A DNA stretch of 64,000 nt from Providencia sp. PROV188 (GCF_027595165.1 NZ_CP097291.1:2294001-2358000), one strand, 5' to 3'; numbered from the stretch's first letter, positions 46,438 to 59,548 are shown. The notes: generated from the letters alone by a model not told the origin. Translations and numbers: made by a program.

Positions 46438-47961
46438 CTACCCTTGTGTTGAAAGTGAAGCAGAATACAGGTTATGCAGTGTTTCCATCGAACCCGCAGA
46501 CGTATCTAAGATAGGTTGTGGGTAGAAACCAATGATAACCAATAAAGCCGCCAGAACCAGTAAAACACCAAACTCACGAGCCGTTAGCCCTTTCAGTTCA
46601 GTCTCTGATTTCGGCGTTCCGTAGTAAGTCTGCTGCATCATCCATAGTGCATAGATAGAGGCAAACACCACACCAAACACCATAATGCAGGTCACTAATG
46701 TGAATTGGCTGAAGCTACCGAAGAAGATCATGAATTCGCCGATAAAGTTACCTGTGCCCGGCATACCTAAGGTTGCTGCGGCAAAGAACAGGGACAAACC
46801 CGGTAACCATTTGATGCGTTTCCATAATCCACCCATCATGCGCATATCACGAGTCTGAGTACGTTCGTACAGCTGACCACTGATAATAATCAGCGCCGCA
46901 CCCGACAGACCGTTAGTGATCATTTGCACCACAGCACCTTGATAGGCCAGTGTCGATGCTGCATAGATAGCCACGGTCACAAAGCCCATGTGCGATAAGC
47001 TACTGTACGCCGCTAAACGTTTAATATCCGTCTGTTTGAATGCTAACCATGCACCGTAGAAGATACTGATCACACCCAGCGTCATTGCCACTGGTGTAAA
47101 TTGCAGTGAAGCTTCAGGGAACAATGGCAGTACAAAACGTAACAAACCGTATGCGGCTGTTTTCAGCATGATACCGGAGATATCGACAGAACCCGCCGTT
47201 GGCGACTGTTCTTGGGTATCTGCCATCCACCCATGGAATGGCACTAATGGCATTTTTACTGCGAAAGCAATAAAGAAGCCCAGCATCAGCAAGAAGCCCG
47301 CCGTACCTGACAACGCACTTTCAGTACCTAGCAACGCGTTATAGTCGAATGTCAGCTCATTGAACGCAATCCAGTGAAGGATAACTAAGCCGATAATCGC
47401 CACCAGCATGATCAAACCGCTGACTTGCGTATAGATAAAGAATTTTGTCGCTGCCTTAACATGCTGGCGGTTACCTGACCCTTTGTGTCCCCAATTCGCA
47501 ATCAGGAAGTACATCGGGATCAACATCATTTCCCAGAAGAAGAAGAATAAGAACAGGTCAACCGCCGTGAAGATCCCCATCACACCTGCAATAATCCATA
47601 ACAGGTTAAAGTGATAAGCACCTTGGTTCTCTTGCTGCTCGCTCCACGAACTGAGGATTGAAAACGCGCCCATGATGGCGGTTAACACCACCATCAACAG
47701 CGATAATCCATCAACCGCTAACGAGAAATTGATACCTAGCGCAGGGATCCATTCCCTTGAGTATGTATTTTGCCACTCTGGAATACCTTGCGGGTTAACC
47801 AGCGAATAATCCCCTTGCGCCCAAAATAGTACCGCAAGGATAAGCGTGATCCCCATTGTCCCCAGCGCAACCCAACGAGGTGCGCGGTGACTGAATCGGT
47901 CGGCCTGCCAGCTTAGCAGGGCACCGATAAAGGGAATAAGTATTAGCCAATATAATTGCAT
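46438..47961 (-). CDS. nuoM: NADH-quinone oxidoreductase subunit M
   Basis: NuoM is the middle antiporter-like proton pump of complex I. The 507-residue protein has about 14 membrane segments with the conserved FFWEMMLIPMYFLIANWGHK glutamate helix and PLVPFHGWMADTQEQSPTAG. Its TM-helix lysine motif is in TDIKRLAAYSSLSHMGFVTV. It starts at ATG 47961, 19 bases downstream of nuoL, with normal family length. Confidence 0.97.
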   Translation of the reverse strand: MQLYWLILIPFIGALLSWQADRFSHRAPRWVALGTMGITLILAVLFWAQGDYSLVNPQGIPEWQNTYSREWIPALGINFSLAVDGLSLLMVVLTAIMGAFSILSSWSEQQENQGAYHFNLLWIIAGVMGIFTAVDLFLFFFFWEMMLIPMYFLIANWGHKGSGNRQHVKAATKFFIYTQVSGLIMLVAIIGLVILHWIAFNELTFDYNALLGTESALSGTAGFLLMLGFFIAFAVKMPLVPFHGWMADTQEQSPTAGSVDISGIMLKTAAYGLLRFVLPLFPEASLQFTPVAMTLGVISIFYGAWLAFKQTDIKRLAAYSSLSHMGFVTVAIYAASTLAYQGAVVQMITNGLSGAALIIISGQLYERTQTRDMRMMGGLWKRIKWLPGLSLFFAAATLGMPGTGNFIGEFMIFFGSFSQFTLVTCIMVFGVVFASIYALWMMQQTYYGTPKSETELKGLTAREFGVLLVLAALLVIIGFYPQPILDTSAGSMETLHNLYSASLSTQG

Positions 47962-47980
47962 GGCGCAATGTGTCCCTTAA

Positions 47981-49837
47981 TTAAACCAAAAGCAGCAGAG
48001 CAAGAATCAGCACTGCACCCAGCCCCAGAGAGGCAACATACCAACGGACCTGACCGTTTTCACTCACTGCTAGCCCTTTGTTTGCCCAACGTGAAAGATG
48101 TGCAGGGATATTCATCAGTGAGTTAATCGGATCGCTTTCGAGTAACCATGCAATTCCTTTGAAAGGTTTTACAAAAATTACATCATACAACCAGTCGAAG
48201 CCCCATGCGTGGTACCACCACGTTGAGAAGAAACGACCAATTGCTGTTTTCGCAATCGCATCAACGATAGAACGTCTAAACAGATAGAGGAACGTCGCAA
48301 TCAACAGACCTGCGATAGCAAAACCACCCGAGATAGCTTCGATAAACAGTTTACCGTCTTCAGCTTCCATAGGTTTTGCAGGGAATACGCCCTCTAATGG
48401 CTGGTGGATCATCGCACCCACGAAGGTTGCAAGGATTGCCAAAATAGCCAGTGGTACAGTGTGAGTGATGCCTTTAACTTTATGCGCTTTGATTTTGGCT
48501 TCACCGTGGAAGACGATGAAAATCATACGGAAGGTGTAAATTGCGGTCATTAATGCACCGATGATACCCGCCCATAACAGCACAGTTTGCCCATCCACTT
48601 TCGCGCCCCACAAGATGGCATCTTTACTGTAGAAGCCAGAAGTAAACAGAGGCAACGCTGCCAATGCACTACCACCGATTAACATCACAATATAAACGAA
48701 TGGAATTTGCTTACGCAGCCCACCCATTTTGAAGATGTTTTGCTCGTGATGACACGCAATGATCACCGAACCTGCGGACAGGAACAGTAACGCTTTGAAG
48801 AAGGCATGTGTCATTAAGTGGAAAATTGCCGCATCCCATGCTTGTACACCTAGAGCCAAGAACATGTAACCAATCTGGCTCATAGTAGAGTAAGCAAGAA
48901 CACGTTTGATATCCGTTTGAACCAATGCTGCGAAACCTGCAAACAGCAATGTTACCGCACCCACAACACCCACTAAATGCAGAATATCTGGGGTTAATAG
49001 GAACAGACCATGAGTACGCGCGATTAAGTACACACCCGCAGTAACCATGGTTGCGGCGTGGATCAGCGCAGATACTGGCGTTGGACCCGCCATCGCATCA
49101 GCTAACCATGTTTGTAATGGCAGCTGAGCTGATTTACCTACCGCACCGCCTAATAACATCAGTGTTGCCCAGTTCAGCATCGATAAGCCTTCTGGAGACA
49201 ACTGAGTCGCACGTTGTGCCATTTCGCTGAAGTTTAAGGTACCCAATTCGTTGTACAGGATAAACATGCCGATAGCCAAGAACACGTCACCGATACGGGT
49301 CACGAAGAAGGCTTTCATTGCCGCTTTACCGTTCTCTGGATTGGTGTAATAGAAACCAATCAACAGATAACTGCACAGCCCTACCCCTTCCCAACCGAGA
49401 TACATCAGCATCATGTTATCAGCCAGCACTAATACCACCATGCTCGCGATAAACAGGTTAGTGTAAGTGAAGAAACGTGAGTAACCTTCCTCGCCACGCA
49501 TATACCAAGAGGCATACACATGAATAAGGAAGCCCACACCCGTTACCACACCTAACATGGTCAGAGAAAGACCATCAAGGGACAGGCTAAATGGGATGGT
49601 GAAATTACCCACAGACATCCAAGTCCATAACATTTGTGGGTATGGCTCATATCCACCATTAGCTAAAACAGGTTGGGCTAAAAATTCAGAGCCTGCATAA
49701 AATGCAACTAGAGCGGCCAGACCCACTGAGCCTGCACCGATAATCGCGGATACATTTTCTGACCAACGACCGCGGGAAAATGCGAGAAGCACAGACCCTA
49801 ACAGCGGGAACAGAATCGTTAAATAGAGTAAGTTCAT
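47981..49837 (-). CDS. nuoL: NADH-quinone oxidoreductase subunit L
   Basis: NuoL is the distal proton pump of complex I, with the long lateral helix that runs along the membrane arm. The 618-residue protein has about 16 membrane segments, the motif [40 protein letters not shown] and [20 protein letters not shown]. The C-terminal part after residue 500 carries the lateral helix region. Its start overlaps the nuoK stop by four bases, so translation is coupled. Confidence 0.97.
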   Translation of the reverse strand: MNLLYLTILFPLLGSVLLAFSRGRWSENVSAIIGAGSVGLAALVAFYAGSEFLAQPVLANGGYEPYPQMLWTWMSVGNFTIPFSLSLDGLSLTMLGVVTGVGFLIHVYASWYMRGEEGYSRFFTYTNLFIASMVVLVLADNMMLMYLGWEGVGLCSYLLIGFYYTNPENGKAAMKAFFVTRIGDVFLAIGMFILYNELGTLNFSEMAQRATQLSPEGLSMLNWATLMLLGGAVGKSAQLPLQTWLADAMAGPTPVSALIHAATMVTAGVYLIARTHGLFLLTPDILHLVGVVGAVTLLFAGFAALVQTDIKRVLAYSTMSQIGYMFLALGVQAWDAAIFHLMTHAFFKALLFLSAGSVIIACHHEQNIFKMGGLRKQIPFVYIVMLIGGSALAALPLFTSGFYSKDAILWGAKVDGQTVLLWAGIIGALMTAIYTFRMIFIVFHGEAKIKAHKVKGITHTVPLAILAILATFVGAMIHQPLEGVFPAKPMEAEDGKLFIEAISGGFAIAGLLIATFLYLFRRSIVDAIAKTAIGRFFSTWWYHAWGFDWLYDVIFVKPFKGIAWLLESDPINSLMNIPAHLSRWANKGLAVSENGQVRWYVASLGLGAVLILALLLLV

Positions 49838-50136
49838 TCGCGCATCTCACTGACTTTATCAATGTTCAGGTTTTGACGATGACGATGGAGTTGCAGTAAC
49901 AACGCCAATCCAATACTCGCCTCCGCTGCCGCCAGAGTGATTGCCAGAATATACATAATCTGACCATCTGGTTGCCCCCAAAAACTGCCTGCGACCACAA
50001 AGGCTAATGCCGTTGCGTTCACCATGATTTCCAGTCCGATCAGCATGAAAAGCAGGTTGCGGCGAATAACAAGACAGCTCAGTCCCATTACAAAGATAAT
50101 TGCCGCTAAAATCAGACCATGTTGAAGAGGTATCAT
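49834..50136 (-). CDS. nuoK: NADH-quinone oxidoreductase subunit K
   Basis: NuoK is a 100-residue, three-helix membrane subunit of complex I with the buried proton-path glutamates in [14 protein letters not shown] and [18 protein letters not shown] segments (here [20 protein letters not shown]). It overlaps nuoJ and nuoL by four bases each, typical of this operon. Confidence 0.96.
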   Translation of the reverse strand: MIPLQHGLILAAIIFVMGLSCLVIRRNLLFMLIGLEIMVNATALAFVVAGSFWGQPDGQIMYILAITLAAAEASIGLALLLQLHRHRQNLNIDKVSEMRE

Positions 50137-50678
50137 TGTTTCTCCCCCGCATTACGGCTGTTGCTGACAAGATCAGCGCTGTTTTCTGAACGGTCACGAC
50201 CCACGTGGAAGGCAACAACCAGACCCGCGAGCAATAATAACGATGCTAATTCAACGGCTAAGACGTAAGGACCAAACAAGCTGATACCCACTTCTTTCGC
50301 TGTGATAATCACACCTTCCGTTTTTTCTTGGTGAGAAAGGCTGGTGATCCCATACACTAAAATGCCCAGTAAAACGGCAGATAGCACTGCGGGACCAATC
50401 CACGTTTTCGGTGTTAACCAAGCGCGCTCTTGTTCTTGTACTGAGCGACCTAAGTTCAACATCATCACCACGAAAACAAACAGAACCATAATGGCGCCAG
50501 CGTAAACGATAATCTCCAACGCTCCGGCAAAATACGCCCCGAGCGAGAAGAACACCATTGACAGTGCCAACAGAGAAACCACCAGATACAGTAGCGCATG
50601 CACTGGATTGGTATTAGTAATCACCCTCAAAGTTGCTAGAACAGCAACTAGACCGGCGATATAAAATGTAAATTCCAT
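50133..50678 (-). CDS. nuoJ: NADH-quinone oxidoreductase subunit J
   Basis: NuoJ is a five-helix membrane subunit of complex I that contributes to the E-channel. The 181-residue protein has the conserved segment [20 protein letters not shown] and the helix [20 protein letters not shown] containing the pi-bulge region. It ends in a polar tail. ATG 50678, 12 bases downstream of nuoI. Confidence 0.96.
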   Translation of the reverse strand: MEFTFYIAGLVAVLATLRVITNTNPVHALLYLVVSLLALSMVFFSLGAYFAGALEIIVYAGAIMVLFVFVVMMLNLGRSVQEQERAWLTPKTWIGPAVLSAVLLGILVYGITSLSHQEKTEGVIITAKEVGISLFGPYVLAVELASLLLLAGLVVAFHVGRDRSENSADLVSNSRNAGEKQ

Positions 50679-50690
50679 GAATATCGCTCC

Positions 50691-51233
50691 TTACGGCAAC
50701 AGGTCTTTGACGTTGATAGGTTTCGCTTCGTTATCCGCTTCGCCTTTATCTTTGCCTGCGATCGCCATACCTGATTTACGGTAAAAGTTATAATCAGGAT
50801 ATTTACCCGGTCCTGAAATCAACAGGTCGTTTTTCTCATAAACCAGATCCTGACGACGCCAATCTGCCATTTCGAAATCTGGCGTCAATTGGATTGCCGT
50901 GGTTGGGCAAGCCTCTTCGCACAGACCACAGAAAATGCAGCGAGAGAAGTTCACGCGGAAAAATTCGGGATACCAGCGTCCATCTTCGTGCTCAGCTTTT
51001 TGCAGTGAGATACATCCCACTGGGCAAGCAACCGCACATAAGTTACACGCAACACAACGCTCTTCACCGTCAGGATCGCGCGTTAGCACGATGCGCCCAC
51101 GGTAACGGGGTGGCAGATAAACCGGCTCTTCTGGGTACATTTGCGTTTCCCGTTTATCGAACGCATGTAGACCCACCATCCAAATACTGCGTACTTGGGT
51201 GGCGAAACCGACCAATAACTCTTTTAATGTCAT
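50691..51233 (-). CDS. nuoI: NADH-quinone oxidoreductase subunit I
   Basis: NuoI carries clusters N6a and N6b, two 4Fe-4S centres that pass electrons towards N2. The 180-residue protein has two ferredoxin motifs, [15 protein letters not shown] and [15 protein letters not shown], and the amphipathic N-terminal helix that lies on the membrane. ATG 51233, 14 bases after nuoH. Full length. Confidence 0.98.
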   Translation of the reverse strand: MTLKELLVGFATQVRSIWMVGLHAFDKRETQMYPEEPVYLPPRYRGRIVLTRDPDGEERCVACNLCAVACPVGCISLQKAEHEDGRWYPEFFRVNFSRCIFCGLCEEACPTTAIQLTPDFEMADWRRQDLVYEKNDLLISGPGKYPDYNFYRKSGMAIAGKDKGEADNEAKPINVKDLLP

Positions 51234-51247
51234 GGTTCAATCACCCC

Positions 51248-52228
51248 TTACTGAGCGTTGTATAAAATCACTGCTGCGGTACCCAGCAGGTTAAGCAGTG
51301 TCAGCGGCAGACAAATTTTCCAGCCGAAGGACATTACTTGGTCATAACGTGGGCGCGGTAATGAAGCACGGATCAAGATGAACATCATCATGAAGAAGGC
51401 TGTTTTAATCGCAAACCACAGGAAAGCAGGCAGGAATGGACCATGCCAACCACCAAAGAACAGTGTCACAATCAGCGCGGACACGGTCACGATACCGATA
51501 TATTCACCCACGAAGAACAGACCGAATTTCATACCGGAATATTCTACGTGGTAACCGTCGGCAATCTCTTGTTCCGCTTCTGGCTGGTCAAATGGATGAC
51601 GGTGACACACCGCGACACCCGCAATCGCAAACGTGATAAAACCAAAGAATTGTGGGATCACGTTCCACATACCCTCTTGGGAATTCACGATGTCGATTAA
51701 GTTGAATGAACCCGCTTGCGCGACCACACCCATCAGTGACAAGCCTAAGAACACTTCATAACTCACCGTTTGAGCCGATGCACGCATCGCACCCAATAAG
51801 GAGTATTTGTTGTTACTTGACCAACCAGCGAACAGTACCGCGTACACTGCCAGACCTGCCATCATCAGGAAGAATAAGATCCCGATGTTCAAGTCAGCGA
51901 CGTGCCAAGTCGGGCTGACTGGCACAATGGCAAATGCTAAGAACAGAGAACAAAATGCGATAACCGGCGCAAGCGTAAAGATTTTCTTGTCCGCGAACTC
52001 TGGGATCCAGTCCTCTTTAAACAGCATTTTGAACATGTCGGCAATCAGTTGTCCCATTCCAAATGGACCCACACGGTTAGGACCGTAACGGTTCTGGAAT
52101 AGACCGAGAATACGGCGTTCACCGAGACTCATGTATGCCCCGCAGGTCACAACAACCAGCAAGATAACAACCGATTTAAGGATGGAAATCAGGACTTCCA
52201 TCACCGCAGGAGAAATCCAATCCATCAT
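51248..52228 (-). CDS. nuoH: NADH-quinone oxidoreductase subunit H
   Basis: NuoH forms the quinone-binding membrane part of complex I next to the peripheral arm. The 326-residue protein has eight membrane segments and the conserved [20 protein letters not shown] loop, the acidic [19 protein letters not shown] loop and the C-terminal [15 protein letters not shown]. It overlaps the nuoG end by four bases. Confidence 0.98.
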   Translation of the reverse strand: MMDWISPAVMEVLISILKSVVILLVVVTCGAYMSLGERRILGLFQNRYGPNRVGPFGMGQLIADMFKMLFKEDWIPEFADKKIFTLAPVIAFCSLFLAFAIVPVSPTWHVADLNIGILFFLMMAGLAVYAVLFAGWSSNNKYSLLGAMRASAQTVSYEVFLGLSLMGVVAQAGSFNLIDIVNSQEGMWNVIPQFFGFITFAIAGVAVCHRHPFDQPEAEQEIADGYHVEYSGMKFGLFFVGEYIGIVTVSALIVTLFFGGWHGPFLPAFLWFAIKTAFFMMMFILIRASLPRPRYDQVMSFGWKICLPLTLLNLLGTAAVILYNAQ

Positions 52229-54957
52229 GCGCCCCTCCGCAGATTATTCACTGACACGCCCGCCATTACCGGAGCAATTCCCGGCATACCCAGAGGTAAA
52301 CCGATTTGACCCACTGCAAGGTGCTGACTAATGCGCACTGGCAGATTAAAGGTTTGACCTGCATGACTAAATTCAGCTTTCACGCCAGCATTTAGACCGA
52401 GTGTCGCCGCATCTTGCGCGTTCAACATGATATAAGGCTCTGGCATACGTTGCTGGATCACATCAGAACGTTGTGAAGTTTCATCACTACCAAATAGATG
52501 ATAGTAAGGTGCCACAACCCACTGTGCTTCGCCGCTTTGGTAAGCCGCCGGAACCTCAGTGAAGTACGCCAATTTGTTTTCTTTCGAATTGAATAAACGC
52601 ACACCCGGATCACCAAACAGTAAGTGTCCGCCCACCTCTGCTTGGAATTTGTTCCATGCTTGTGGTGAGTTCCAGCCCGGTGCCCATGCAAATGGAATTT
52701 GCTGGCGTGGCGCTTTCGGTTGGTTATTCCCTTCCATTGAGAACGCAAATGGTGAGTCGATATCTTGCGGTTGACGCGGTTCATGAACCGATTTGTCTGC
52801 CAGCATTGCCGTACGACCGCTGTAACGATGAGGTTCACGTGCCAGTTTCTGCCCACGAATGCGGAAAGAGGCTTTCGGTGCCGTATCTCTAATACCCGCA
52901 AATTGTGGCAGAGCTGCCACACACTCTTCGATAACGTGGTCTAATTGCGACCAATCTGCATCACGTTGCTGCGCTTCAGTTTGCAGTGAATGCATCCAGC
53001 GCCAGCTTTCGTTCATCACGATGCTGTTATCGTAGTAAGTTGGGTCAAAGACTTGGAAGAAGCGTTGAGCACGACCTTCTTGGTTGATAAGCGTACCGTC
53101 CGCTTCAGCAAAACTTGCCGCTGGCAGGACTAATGTCGCTTTATCCATGATGTCTGTGTGCTGGTGGTCTGCCACGATCAGGTGCTTCAGTTTCGCTAAT
53201 GCGCTATTGACAGCATCCACGGTGCTATGACGGTAAAGGTCATTTTCCATCACGATAGCCACATCCGCTTCATTAGCTTCAATGCGTGAGAACGCATTTT
53301 CTAATGGCAATGCGTTCATCATCGCAAGACCAAAGCTGTTGGCATGAGACGCGACATAAGACAGACCGACGTTCGCACCCTTCGCTTTCAGCGCAAATGC
53401 CACGTTAGCGGCGGCTTCGATCACCGCATCGCTAGCGCTATGGCTACCACTGATAATCAGAGGTTTTTTCGCACCCGCTAAGGCTTGAGCTACGGTTTCT
53501 ACTTTCGCTTTCACATCAGCCGGTAAATCATTTACCGCCGGTGCGTCACCGTTGATCAGGTTAGCAATCGCAAAACCGAAACGTGCTTGATCAGTCACTG
53601 GCGCACGGTAGTTGTATGCGGCTACATCATCTAAACGCGTGTCATCCACGTTAGTGATAAACAGTGGATATTTGGCGTGTTGACCAATGTTTTGAATCGC
53701 TGCGATTTGCCAGTCAGCGACTTTCTGTGCCGCTGCCATTTCACGGGCTTTACCTTTCACTGCTTGGCGAACAGATAATGCCATACGGGCGCCTGTCTGA
53801 GTTAAATCTTCACCCAGAACTAATACCGCATCATAGCCTTCGATTTCACGCAATGTTGGGGTGTAAACACCGCCGTTTTGCAGAATGTTTTGCATCAACG
53901 CTAAGCGGCGCTGTTCATCCTTAGAAATACCGGAATAGAAGTTTTCAGCGCCAACTAAAGCACGCAGTGCATAGTTGCTTTCGACGCTAGCACGTGGAGA
54001 ACCGATACCAATCACTTTCTTCGCTTGATTGATGATCTGTGCACCACTTTGCATTGCTTCAATCGCCGAAACCACCTGCTGTACGCCATCTTTGGTTAAC
54101 AGCGCTTGGCGAGGACGGTCTTTACGGTTCACGTAACCATAACCGAAGCGACCACGGTCACACAGGAAGTAATGGTTTACAGAACCGTTATAACGGTTTT
54201 CAATACGGCGCAGTTCACCATAACGCTCACCTGGGCTGGTGTTACAACCGATGCTGCACTGTTGGCAGATACCCGGTGCAAATTGCATATCCCATTTACG
54301 GTTATAGCGTTCTGAATGCGTTTTGTCGGTGAATACCCCTGTTGGGCACACTTCGACGAGGTTACCGGAAAATTCACTTTCCAGCGTGCCGTCTTCAGTA
54401 CGACCAAAGTAGACATAGTTATGCGCGCCATACACACCTAAATCGGTGCCATCGGCATAATCTTTGTAGTAACGAACGCAACGGTAACACGCGATACAAC
54501 GGTTCATTTCATGACTAATGAATGGACCGAGATCTTGGTTTACGTGCGTGCGTTTTGTAAAACGATACTTACGCATAGTATGACCAGTCATCACCGTCAT
54601 ATCTTGTAAGTGGCAGTTACCACCCTCCTCACAGACTGGGCAGTCGTGTGGGTGGTTGGTCATCAGCCATTCAACAACACTTTCACGGAATTGTTTGGCT
54701 TCTTCATCATCGATTGAGATGTAAGTGCCTTCCGTTGCCGGTGTCATACAAGACATCACGAGACGACCACGAGTGTCATCTGCGTTTTGATACTGCTTCA
54801 CCGCACACTGGCGGCAAGCGCCAACGCTTCCCAGCGCCGGATGCCAGCAAAAATAAGGAATATCTAGCCCCAACGATAAGCAGGCTTGTAACAGGTTTTC
54901 AGACCCGTTTACGTCATATTCTTTGCCGTCTACATATATCGTAGCCATAGTCAGCAT
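52225..54957 (-). CDS. nuoG: NADH-quinone oxidoreductase subunit G
   Basis: NuoG is the largest peripheral-arm subunit, holding clusters N1b, N4, N5 and N7. I start it at ATG 54957 ([17 protein letters not shown]), which parallels E. coli; a TTG at 54966 opens the frame and ATG 54948 is also possible. The protein of about 910 residues has the 2Fe-2S motif [18 protein letters not shown], the N5 set in [18 protein letters not shown]4 in [14 protein letters not shown], and N7 cysteines in CQQCSIGCN, followed by a molybdopterin-oxidoreductase-like domain. Eighty-eight bases separate it from nuoF. Confidence 0.97.
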   Translation of the reverse strand: MLTMATIYVDGKEYDVNGSENLLQACLSLGLDIPYFCWHPALGSVGACRQCAVKQYQNADDTRGRLVMSCMTPATEGTYISIDDEEAKQFRESVVEWLMTNHPHDCPVCEEGGNCHLQDMTVMTGHTMRKYRFTKRTHVNQDLGPFISHEMNRCIACYRCVRYYKDYADGTDLGVYGAHNYVYFGRTEDGTLESEFSGNLVEVCPTGVFTDKTHSERYNRKWDMQFAPGICQQCSIGCNTSPGERYGELRRIENRYNGSVNHYFLCDRGRFGYGYVNRKDRPRQALLTKDGVQQVVSAIEAMQSGAQIINQAKKVIGIGSPRASVESNYALRALVGAENFYSGISKDEQRRLALMQNILQNGGVYTPTLREIEGYDAVLVLGEDLTQTGARMALSVRQAVKGKAREMAAAQKVADWQIAAIQNIGQHAKYPLFITNVDDTRLDDVAAYNYRAPVTDQARFGFAIANLINGDAPAVNDLPADVKAKVETVAQALAGAKKPLIISGSHSASDAVIEAAANVAFALKAKGANVGLSYVASHANSFGLAMMNALPLENAFSRIEANEADVAIVMENDLYRHSTVDAVNSALAKLKHLIVADHQHTDIMDKATLVLPAASFAEADGTLINQEGRAQRFFQVFDPTYYDNSIVMNESWRWMHSLQTEAQQRDADWSQLDHVIEECVAALPQFAGIRDTAPKASFRIRGQKLAREPHRYSGRTAMLADKSVHEPRQPQDIDSPFAFSMEGNNQPKAPRQQIPFAWAPGWNSPQAWNKFQAEVGGHLLFGDPGVRLFNSKENKLAYFTEVPAAYQSGEAQWVVAPYYHLFGSDETSQRSDVIQQRMPEPYIMLNAQDAATLGLNAGVKAEFSHAGQTFNLPVRISQHLAVGQIGLPLGMPGIAPVMAGVSVNNLRRGA

Positions 54958-55045
54958 GCTTCCCAAAGGCCCGCTTTAGCAGGCGTTAAACATAAATACG
55001 TTCTTCGTCAAAAATTCGTTTAGCGGTTGCTCAATCGCTAAATGC

Positions 55046-56407
55046 TTACCAACGCTGCTTGAGCAGGTTTGGCTGGATCCCGGCAATCTGCACGATGTTG
55101 CGCAGATCTTTTTTCGAGATACCCGCTTCGAACTCTCCACGGAAATATTTGATGGCGCTTTGTAATGGCTCAACCGCACCCGGTGCGTGTGCACAGAAGG
55201 TTTTGCCTGGTCCTAAGAAACGGCAAAGTTGTTCAAGAGTTTCGATATCCCCTTCTTGACCTTCACCTTTTTCTAATGCCTGTAGAATTTTTACGCTCCA
55301 AGGCAGACCATCACGGCACGGTGTACACCAACCACAGGATTCACGCGCGAAGAAGGTTTCTAAGTTACGTACTAAAGAAACCATGTTGATTTCGTTATCG
55401 ACTGCCATCGCTAGCGCTGTACCTAAACGACTGCCTGCTTTTGCAATATTTTCGAAATCCATCGGTAAATCGAGGTGATCGTTGGTCAGGAAGTCAGTTC
55501 CTGCACCACCCGGTTGCCATGCTTTGAGTTTTAATCCATCACGCATACCGCCCGCGTAGTCTTCTAAGACTTCACGTGCAGTTGTACCAAATGGCAGTTC
55601 CCACAGACCCGGATTTTTCACGCGTCCAGAGAAGCCCATCAGCTTAGTGCCCGCATCTTTACTTTTGCCCGCGCTTAAATCGATATACCACTGGTCACCG
55701 TGCTCTAGAATTGCTGGCACGTTACAGATAGTTTCAACGTTATTAACGCAGGTCGGTTTACCCCATGCACCTGAACTTGCAGGGAATGGTGGTTTAGAGC
55801 GTGGGTTTGCACGACGACCTTCAAGGGAGTTAATCAATGCGGTTTCTTCACCGCAGATATAACGACCTGCACCGGTATGCACGAATAGCTCAAAATCAAA
55901 GCCCGAACCGAGAATATTTTTACCTAATAGACCCGCTGCTTTGGCTTCTTCGATGGCACGACGCAAATGTTTAGCCGCTTCAACATATTCGCCACGTAAG
56001 AAGATATAACCACGATACGCTTTCAATGCATAAGCGCCGATAATCATCCCTTCCACTAATAAGTGTGGCAGTTGTTCCATCAGTAAACGGTCTTTGTAAG
56101 TGCCCGGTTCCATTTCATCCGCATTACATAAGAAGTAACGCAGTTTCATGTTTTCGTCTTTCGGCATTAAGCTCCACTTCAGACCCGTCGAGAACCCTGC
56201 ACCACCACGACCTTTCAGTCCGGCGTCTTTGACAAGGTTAACCACTTCATCAGGAGCCATGCCTTTAAGGGCACGTTCGACACCTTTGTATCCGTTTTTA
56301 CTGCGATACTCATCTAACCAGACTGGCTGCGCGTCATCGCGTAGACGCCAAGTTAATGGATGAGTTTCCGCGGTACGGATCACAGGGTTTGCGGAGAAGT
56401 TTGTCAT
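55046..56407 (-). CDS. nuoF: NADH-quinone oxidoreductase subunit F
   Basis: NuoF binds NADH and FMN and holds cluster N3, the electron entry of complex I. The 453-residue protein shows the nucleotide/flavin glycine-rich [20 protein letters not shown] and [19 protein letters not shown]. The N3 cysteines are in [12 protein letters not shown] and later [11 protein letters not shown]. It overlaps the nuoE end by four bases. Full length, all ligands present. Confidence 0.98.
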   Translation of the reverse strand: MTNFSANPVIRTAETHPLTWRLRDDAQPVWLDEYRSKNGYKGVERALKGMAPDEVVNLVKDAGLKGRGGAGFSTGLKWSLMPKDENMKLRYFLCNADEMEPGTYKDRLLMEQLPHLLVEGMIIGAYALKAYRGYIFLRGEYVEAAKHLRRAIEEAKAAGLLGKNILGSGFDFELFVHTGAGRYICGEETALINSLEGRRANPRSKPPFPASSGAWGKPTCVNNVETICNVPAILEHGDQWYIDLSAGKSKDAGTKLMGFSGRVKNPGLWELPFGTTAREVLEDYAGGMRDGLKLKAWQPGGAGTDFLTNDHLDLPMDFENIAKAGSRLGTALAMAVDNEINMVSLVRNLETFFARESCGWCTPCRDGLPWSVKILQALEKGEGQEGDIETLEQLCRFLGPGKTFCAHAPGAVEPLQSAIKYFRGEFEAGISKKDLRNIVQIAGIQPNLLKQRW

Positions 56408-56976
56408 GGATACTGCTCCAGTAGCTTTTGAATATTTTCAGGCTGCACATGACTGTGGGTATCGTCATCGATCATCATCGTTGGACCCTTGTCACAATTA
56501 CCTAAGCAACAGGTTGGCAGCAGCGTAAAGCGACCATCAGCTGTGGTTTGACCTGGGCGAATACTCAGCTGTTTAATAATTTCAGCTTCTAAGCCTTGGT
56601 AGCCCGTAATATGGCAAACAACACTGTCGCAATAACGAATAATGTGGCGACCCACTGGTTGACGGAAAATTTGGCTATAGAATGTTGCCACGCCTTCCAC
56701 ATCACTCGCAGGAATGCCGAGAACTTCTGCGATAGCGTGAATTGCGCCATCTTCGACCCAGCCACGATTTTTTTGCACAATTTTCAGCGCTTCAATTGAA
56801 GCCGCGCGTGCATCTTCATAGTGGTGTTTTTCCCCTTCAATTTCCGCACGCTCATGTTCGGTTAACACAAAACCGTGATTGACTTGCGGTTCGAAGGTAT
56901 TCACCACGTCAGACTGGCTGTTACAGCCGCATTGGCTCGTGCCACATTGACCTTGTTTATCTTGTTCATTATGCAT
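56404..56976 (-). CDS. nuoE: NADH-quinone oxidoreductase subunit E
   Basis: NuoE carries the 2Fe-2S cluster N1a beside the flavin. The 190-residue protein has the thioredoxin-like ferredoxin ligands in [12 protein letters not shown] and [13 protein letters not shown]. The N-terminus is about 24 residues longer than in E. coli and holds an unusual cysteine-rich stretch, [12 protein letters not shown] (residues 10-21). The ATG at 56976 is two bases after nuoCD, and no internal start has an equally good context, so the extension looks real. Confidence 0.95.
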   Translation of the reverse strand: MHNEQDKQGQCGTSQCGCNSQSDVVNTFEPQVNHGFVLTEHERAEIEGEKHHYEDARAASIEALKIVQKNRGWVEDGAIHAIAEVLGIPASDVEGVATFYSQIFRQPVGRHIIRYCDSVVCHITGYQGLEAEIIKQLSIRPGQTTADGRFTLLPTCCLGNCDKGPTMMIDDDTHSHVQPENIQKLLEQYP

Positions 56977-56978
56977 GG

Positions 56979-58781
56979 TTAGCGATCCACATCCGACATT
57001 ACAAAATCGATACTACCCAGATAGACAATTAAGTCAGAAACCAAGCTACCTCTGATTGTCGCCGGAATTTGCTGCAAGTGCGCATAACTCGGAGTACGAA
57101 TACGTGTACGGTAGCTCATGGTGCTGCCGTCACTGGTTAAGTAGTAGCTGTTGATCCCTTTGGTTGCTTCAACCATCTGGAATGATTCGTTAGCTGGCAT
57201 TACCGGACCCCAAGACACTTGTAAGAAGTGGTTGATCAGGGTTTCGATATGCTGCAATGTGCGCTCTTTCGGCGGCGGCGTTGTCAGTGGATGGTCAGCT
57301 TTAAATGGACCTTCAGGCATATTCTTCAGACACTGCTCAAGAATACGGATACTTTGACGCATCTCTTCCACTTTGATCATTACGCGGTCATAGCAGTCAC
57401 CGTTATGGGCGATTGGAATGTCGAATTCAAAGTTTTCATAACCTGAATAAGGACGTGCTTTACGTACGTCAAAGTCCACACCCGTTGCACGCAAGCCTGC
57501 ACCTGTCACACCCCACGCTAATGCCTCTTCCTTGGTGTAAGATGCCACACCAATAGAACGACCTTTCAAAATGGAGTTTTTCAGCGCAGAGGTCACATAG
57601 GATTCTAGACGTTTCGGTAACCAGTCTAATAATTCACGCAGTAATTTATCCCAGCCACGCGGTAAATCGTGAGCAACCCCACCGATGCGGAACCAAGCTG
57701 GGTGCATACGGAAACCAGTGATTGCTTCAATGACGTTGTACACTTTTTGTCTATCAGTAAACGCAAAGAACACCGGCGTCATCGCACCAACGTCTTGAAT
57801 ATAGGTACTGATATACAGTAGGTGACTGTTGATACGGAACAGTTCAGACATCATCACACGGATAGTTTTTACGCGATCCGGTACTTCGATACCTGCCAGT
57901 TTTTCAACCGCAAGAATATATGGCATTTCATTCACACAGCCGCCGAGGTATTCGATACGGTCGGTATAAGGAATGTAGCTATGCCATGACTGACGCTCAC
58001 CCATTTTTTCCGCACCACGGTGGTGGTAGCCGATGTCGGGAACGCAGTTAACAATCTCTTCACCATCCAATTGCAGCACGATACGGAATGCACCGTGAGA
58101 AGATGGGTGGTTTGGACCCAAGTTCAGGAACATGAAATCTTCGTTTTCATTTCCACGATCTAAGCCCCACTCTTCTGGTTTGAAAGTTAATGCTTCCATT
58201 TCCAGATCTTGCTTTTGCTTAGTCAGAACAAATGGGTCGAATTCCGTGGCGCGCGCAGGGTAATCTTTGCGCAGCGGATGACCTTCCCAGCTTGGAGACA
58301 TCAGCAAGCGACGTAAATTTGGGTGACCTTGGAAGGTGATCCCGAACATGTCCCACACTTCACGCTCATACCAGTTGGCATTTGGGAATAAAGAAACCAC
58401 TGATGGCACGTTTAAGTCTTTCTCGTTAAGAGCCACTTTCAACATGATATCGCGGTTTCGGTCAATGGAAATGATGTGGTAGAACACACTAAAGTCCGCT
58501 TCAGGCAGACCTTGGCGATGAATACGCTGGCGTTCATCGACTCCATGTAAGTCGAACAACATCACATAAGGTTTAGGTAGCTTCTGTAAGAAATCTACAA
58601 TTTCCAGTAATTGTTCACGGCGTACCCAAACCACTGGCATGCCAGTGCGGGTTGCTTGAACTGAAAAGGCATCCGGGCCAAATTGGTTGCGCAGTTCCAG
58701 AAGCACAGGATCATTAATGTGATCTTGTGTCTGCCATTCTGGCTGATTATGACTCGCTTGCGCTATCTGATCTGTCATCAT
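56979..58781 (-). CDS. nuoC: NADH-quinone oxidoreductase fused subunit C/D
   Basis: One 600-residue chain joins NuoC (about residues 1-190, with the [16 protein letters not shown] motif) and NuoD (about 215-600, with [20 protein letters not shown] and the quinone-site [10 protein letters not shown]). The fusion is normal for enteric complex I. The C-terminal [10 protein letters not shown] is the NuoD signature. Start is ATG 58781 or the next codon. It lies 74 bases after nuoB. Confidence 0.97.
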   Translation of the reverse strand: MMTDQIAQASHNQPEWQTQDHINDPVLLELRNQFGPDAFSVQATRTGMPVVWVRREQLLEIVDFLQKLPKPYVMLFDLHGVDERQRIHRQGLPEADFSVFYHIISIDRNRDIMLKVALNEKDLNVPSVVSLFPNANWYEREVWDMFGITFQGHPNLRRLLMSPSWEGHPLRKDYPARATEFDPFVLTKQKQDLEMEALTFKPEEWGLDRGNENEDFMFLNLGPNHPSSHGAFRIVLQLDGEEIVNCVPDIGYHHRGAEKMGERQSWHSYIPYTDRIEYLGGCVNEMPYILAVEKLAGIEVPDRVKTIRVMMSELFRINSHLLYISTYIQDVGAMTPVFFAFTDRQKVYNVIEAITGFRMHPAWFRIGGVAHDLPRGWDKLLRELLDWLPKRLESYVTSALKNSILKGRSIGVASYTKEEALAWGVTGAGLRATGVDFDVRKARPYSGYENFEFDIPIAHNGDCYDRVMIKVEEMRQSIRILEQCLKNMPEGPFKADHPLTTPPPKERTLQHIETLINHFLQVSWGPVMPANESFQMVEATKGINSYYLTSDGSTMSYRTRIRTPSYAHLQQIPATIRGSLVSDLIVYLGSIDFVMSDVDR

Positions 58782-58855
58782 TCTTCACCATAACGCTTGA
58801 TCAGGTTTATTATTTCGCAACAACATTGCTCTGTTACGCTGTATGGCTAAAAGCC

Positions 58856-59530
58856 TTAAATTTCGTCAGGGGTACGCAGGTTGGTTACTGCGATACGTTC
58901 ACCGTGTTTTCTTTCTCTTTCTGACTGCATATTCGCACGATAAACACCCTGATCACCGACAACCCATGAAAGTGGGCGACGTTCTTTGCCGATGGATTCT
59001 TGTAACAGAAGGAGAGCCTGCATATAGGCTTCAGGGCGTGGTGGGCAGCCTGGAATGTACACATCCACGGGAATAAATTTGTCGACGCCTTGAACAACAG
59101 AGTAGATGTCATACATCCCACCGGAGTTCGCACATGAACCCATAGAGATAACCCATTTTGGTTCAAGCATTTGGTCATAAAGGCGCTGGATGACGGGAGC
59201 CATTTTGGTAAAACAAGTTCCCGCAACAACCATAAAGTCGGCTTGACGAGGAGAAGCACGCAGTACTTCCGCACCAAAGCGGGCTACGTCATGAACAGCC
59301 GTGAACGACGTCACCATTTCTACATAGCAACATGAAAGACCGAAGTTGTATGGCCACAGAGAGTTTTTACGTCCCCAGTTCACCACATCATGAAGTGCAT
59401 GGGATAATTTCCCCATATACACGCTGTTTTCAACTTGCTGCTCAAGAGGATCAGTAACGATTTCTTGAGTTTGCAGTGGGTAACGGTCGTTCTCACCGTT
59501 CGGATCTATGCGGGTGAGCGTATAATCCAT
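58856..59530 (-). CDS. nuoB: NADH-quinone oxidoreductase subunit B
   Basis: NuoB holds cluster N2, which reduces quinone. The 224-residue protein has the tandem cysteines in [15 protein letters not shown] and the other ligands in [16 protein letters not shown] and [11 protein letters not shown]. It lies 18 bases after nuoA. Full length. Confidence 0.98.
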   Translation of the reverse strand: MDYTLTRIDPNGENDRYPLQTQEIVTDPLEQQVENSVYMGKLSHALHDVVNWGRKNSLWPYNFGLSCCYVEMVTSFTAVHDVARFGAEVLRASPRQADFMVVAGTCFTKMAPVIQRLYDQMLEPKWVISMGSCANSGGMYDIYSVVQGVDKFIPVDVYIPGCPPRPEAYMQALLLLQESIGKERRPLSWVVGDQGVYRANMQSERERKHGERIAVTNLRTPDEI

Positions 59531-59548
59531 TGTATAATGCCTCGCTTT

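Noticed and set aside
54177..54437. 86-codon minus-strand frame inside nuoG
   Set aside because: Same-strand alternative frame of nuoG with no independent start signal.
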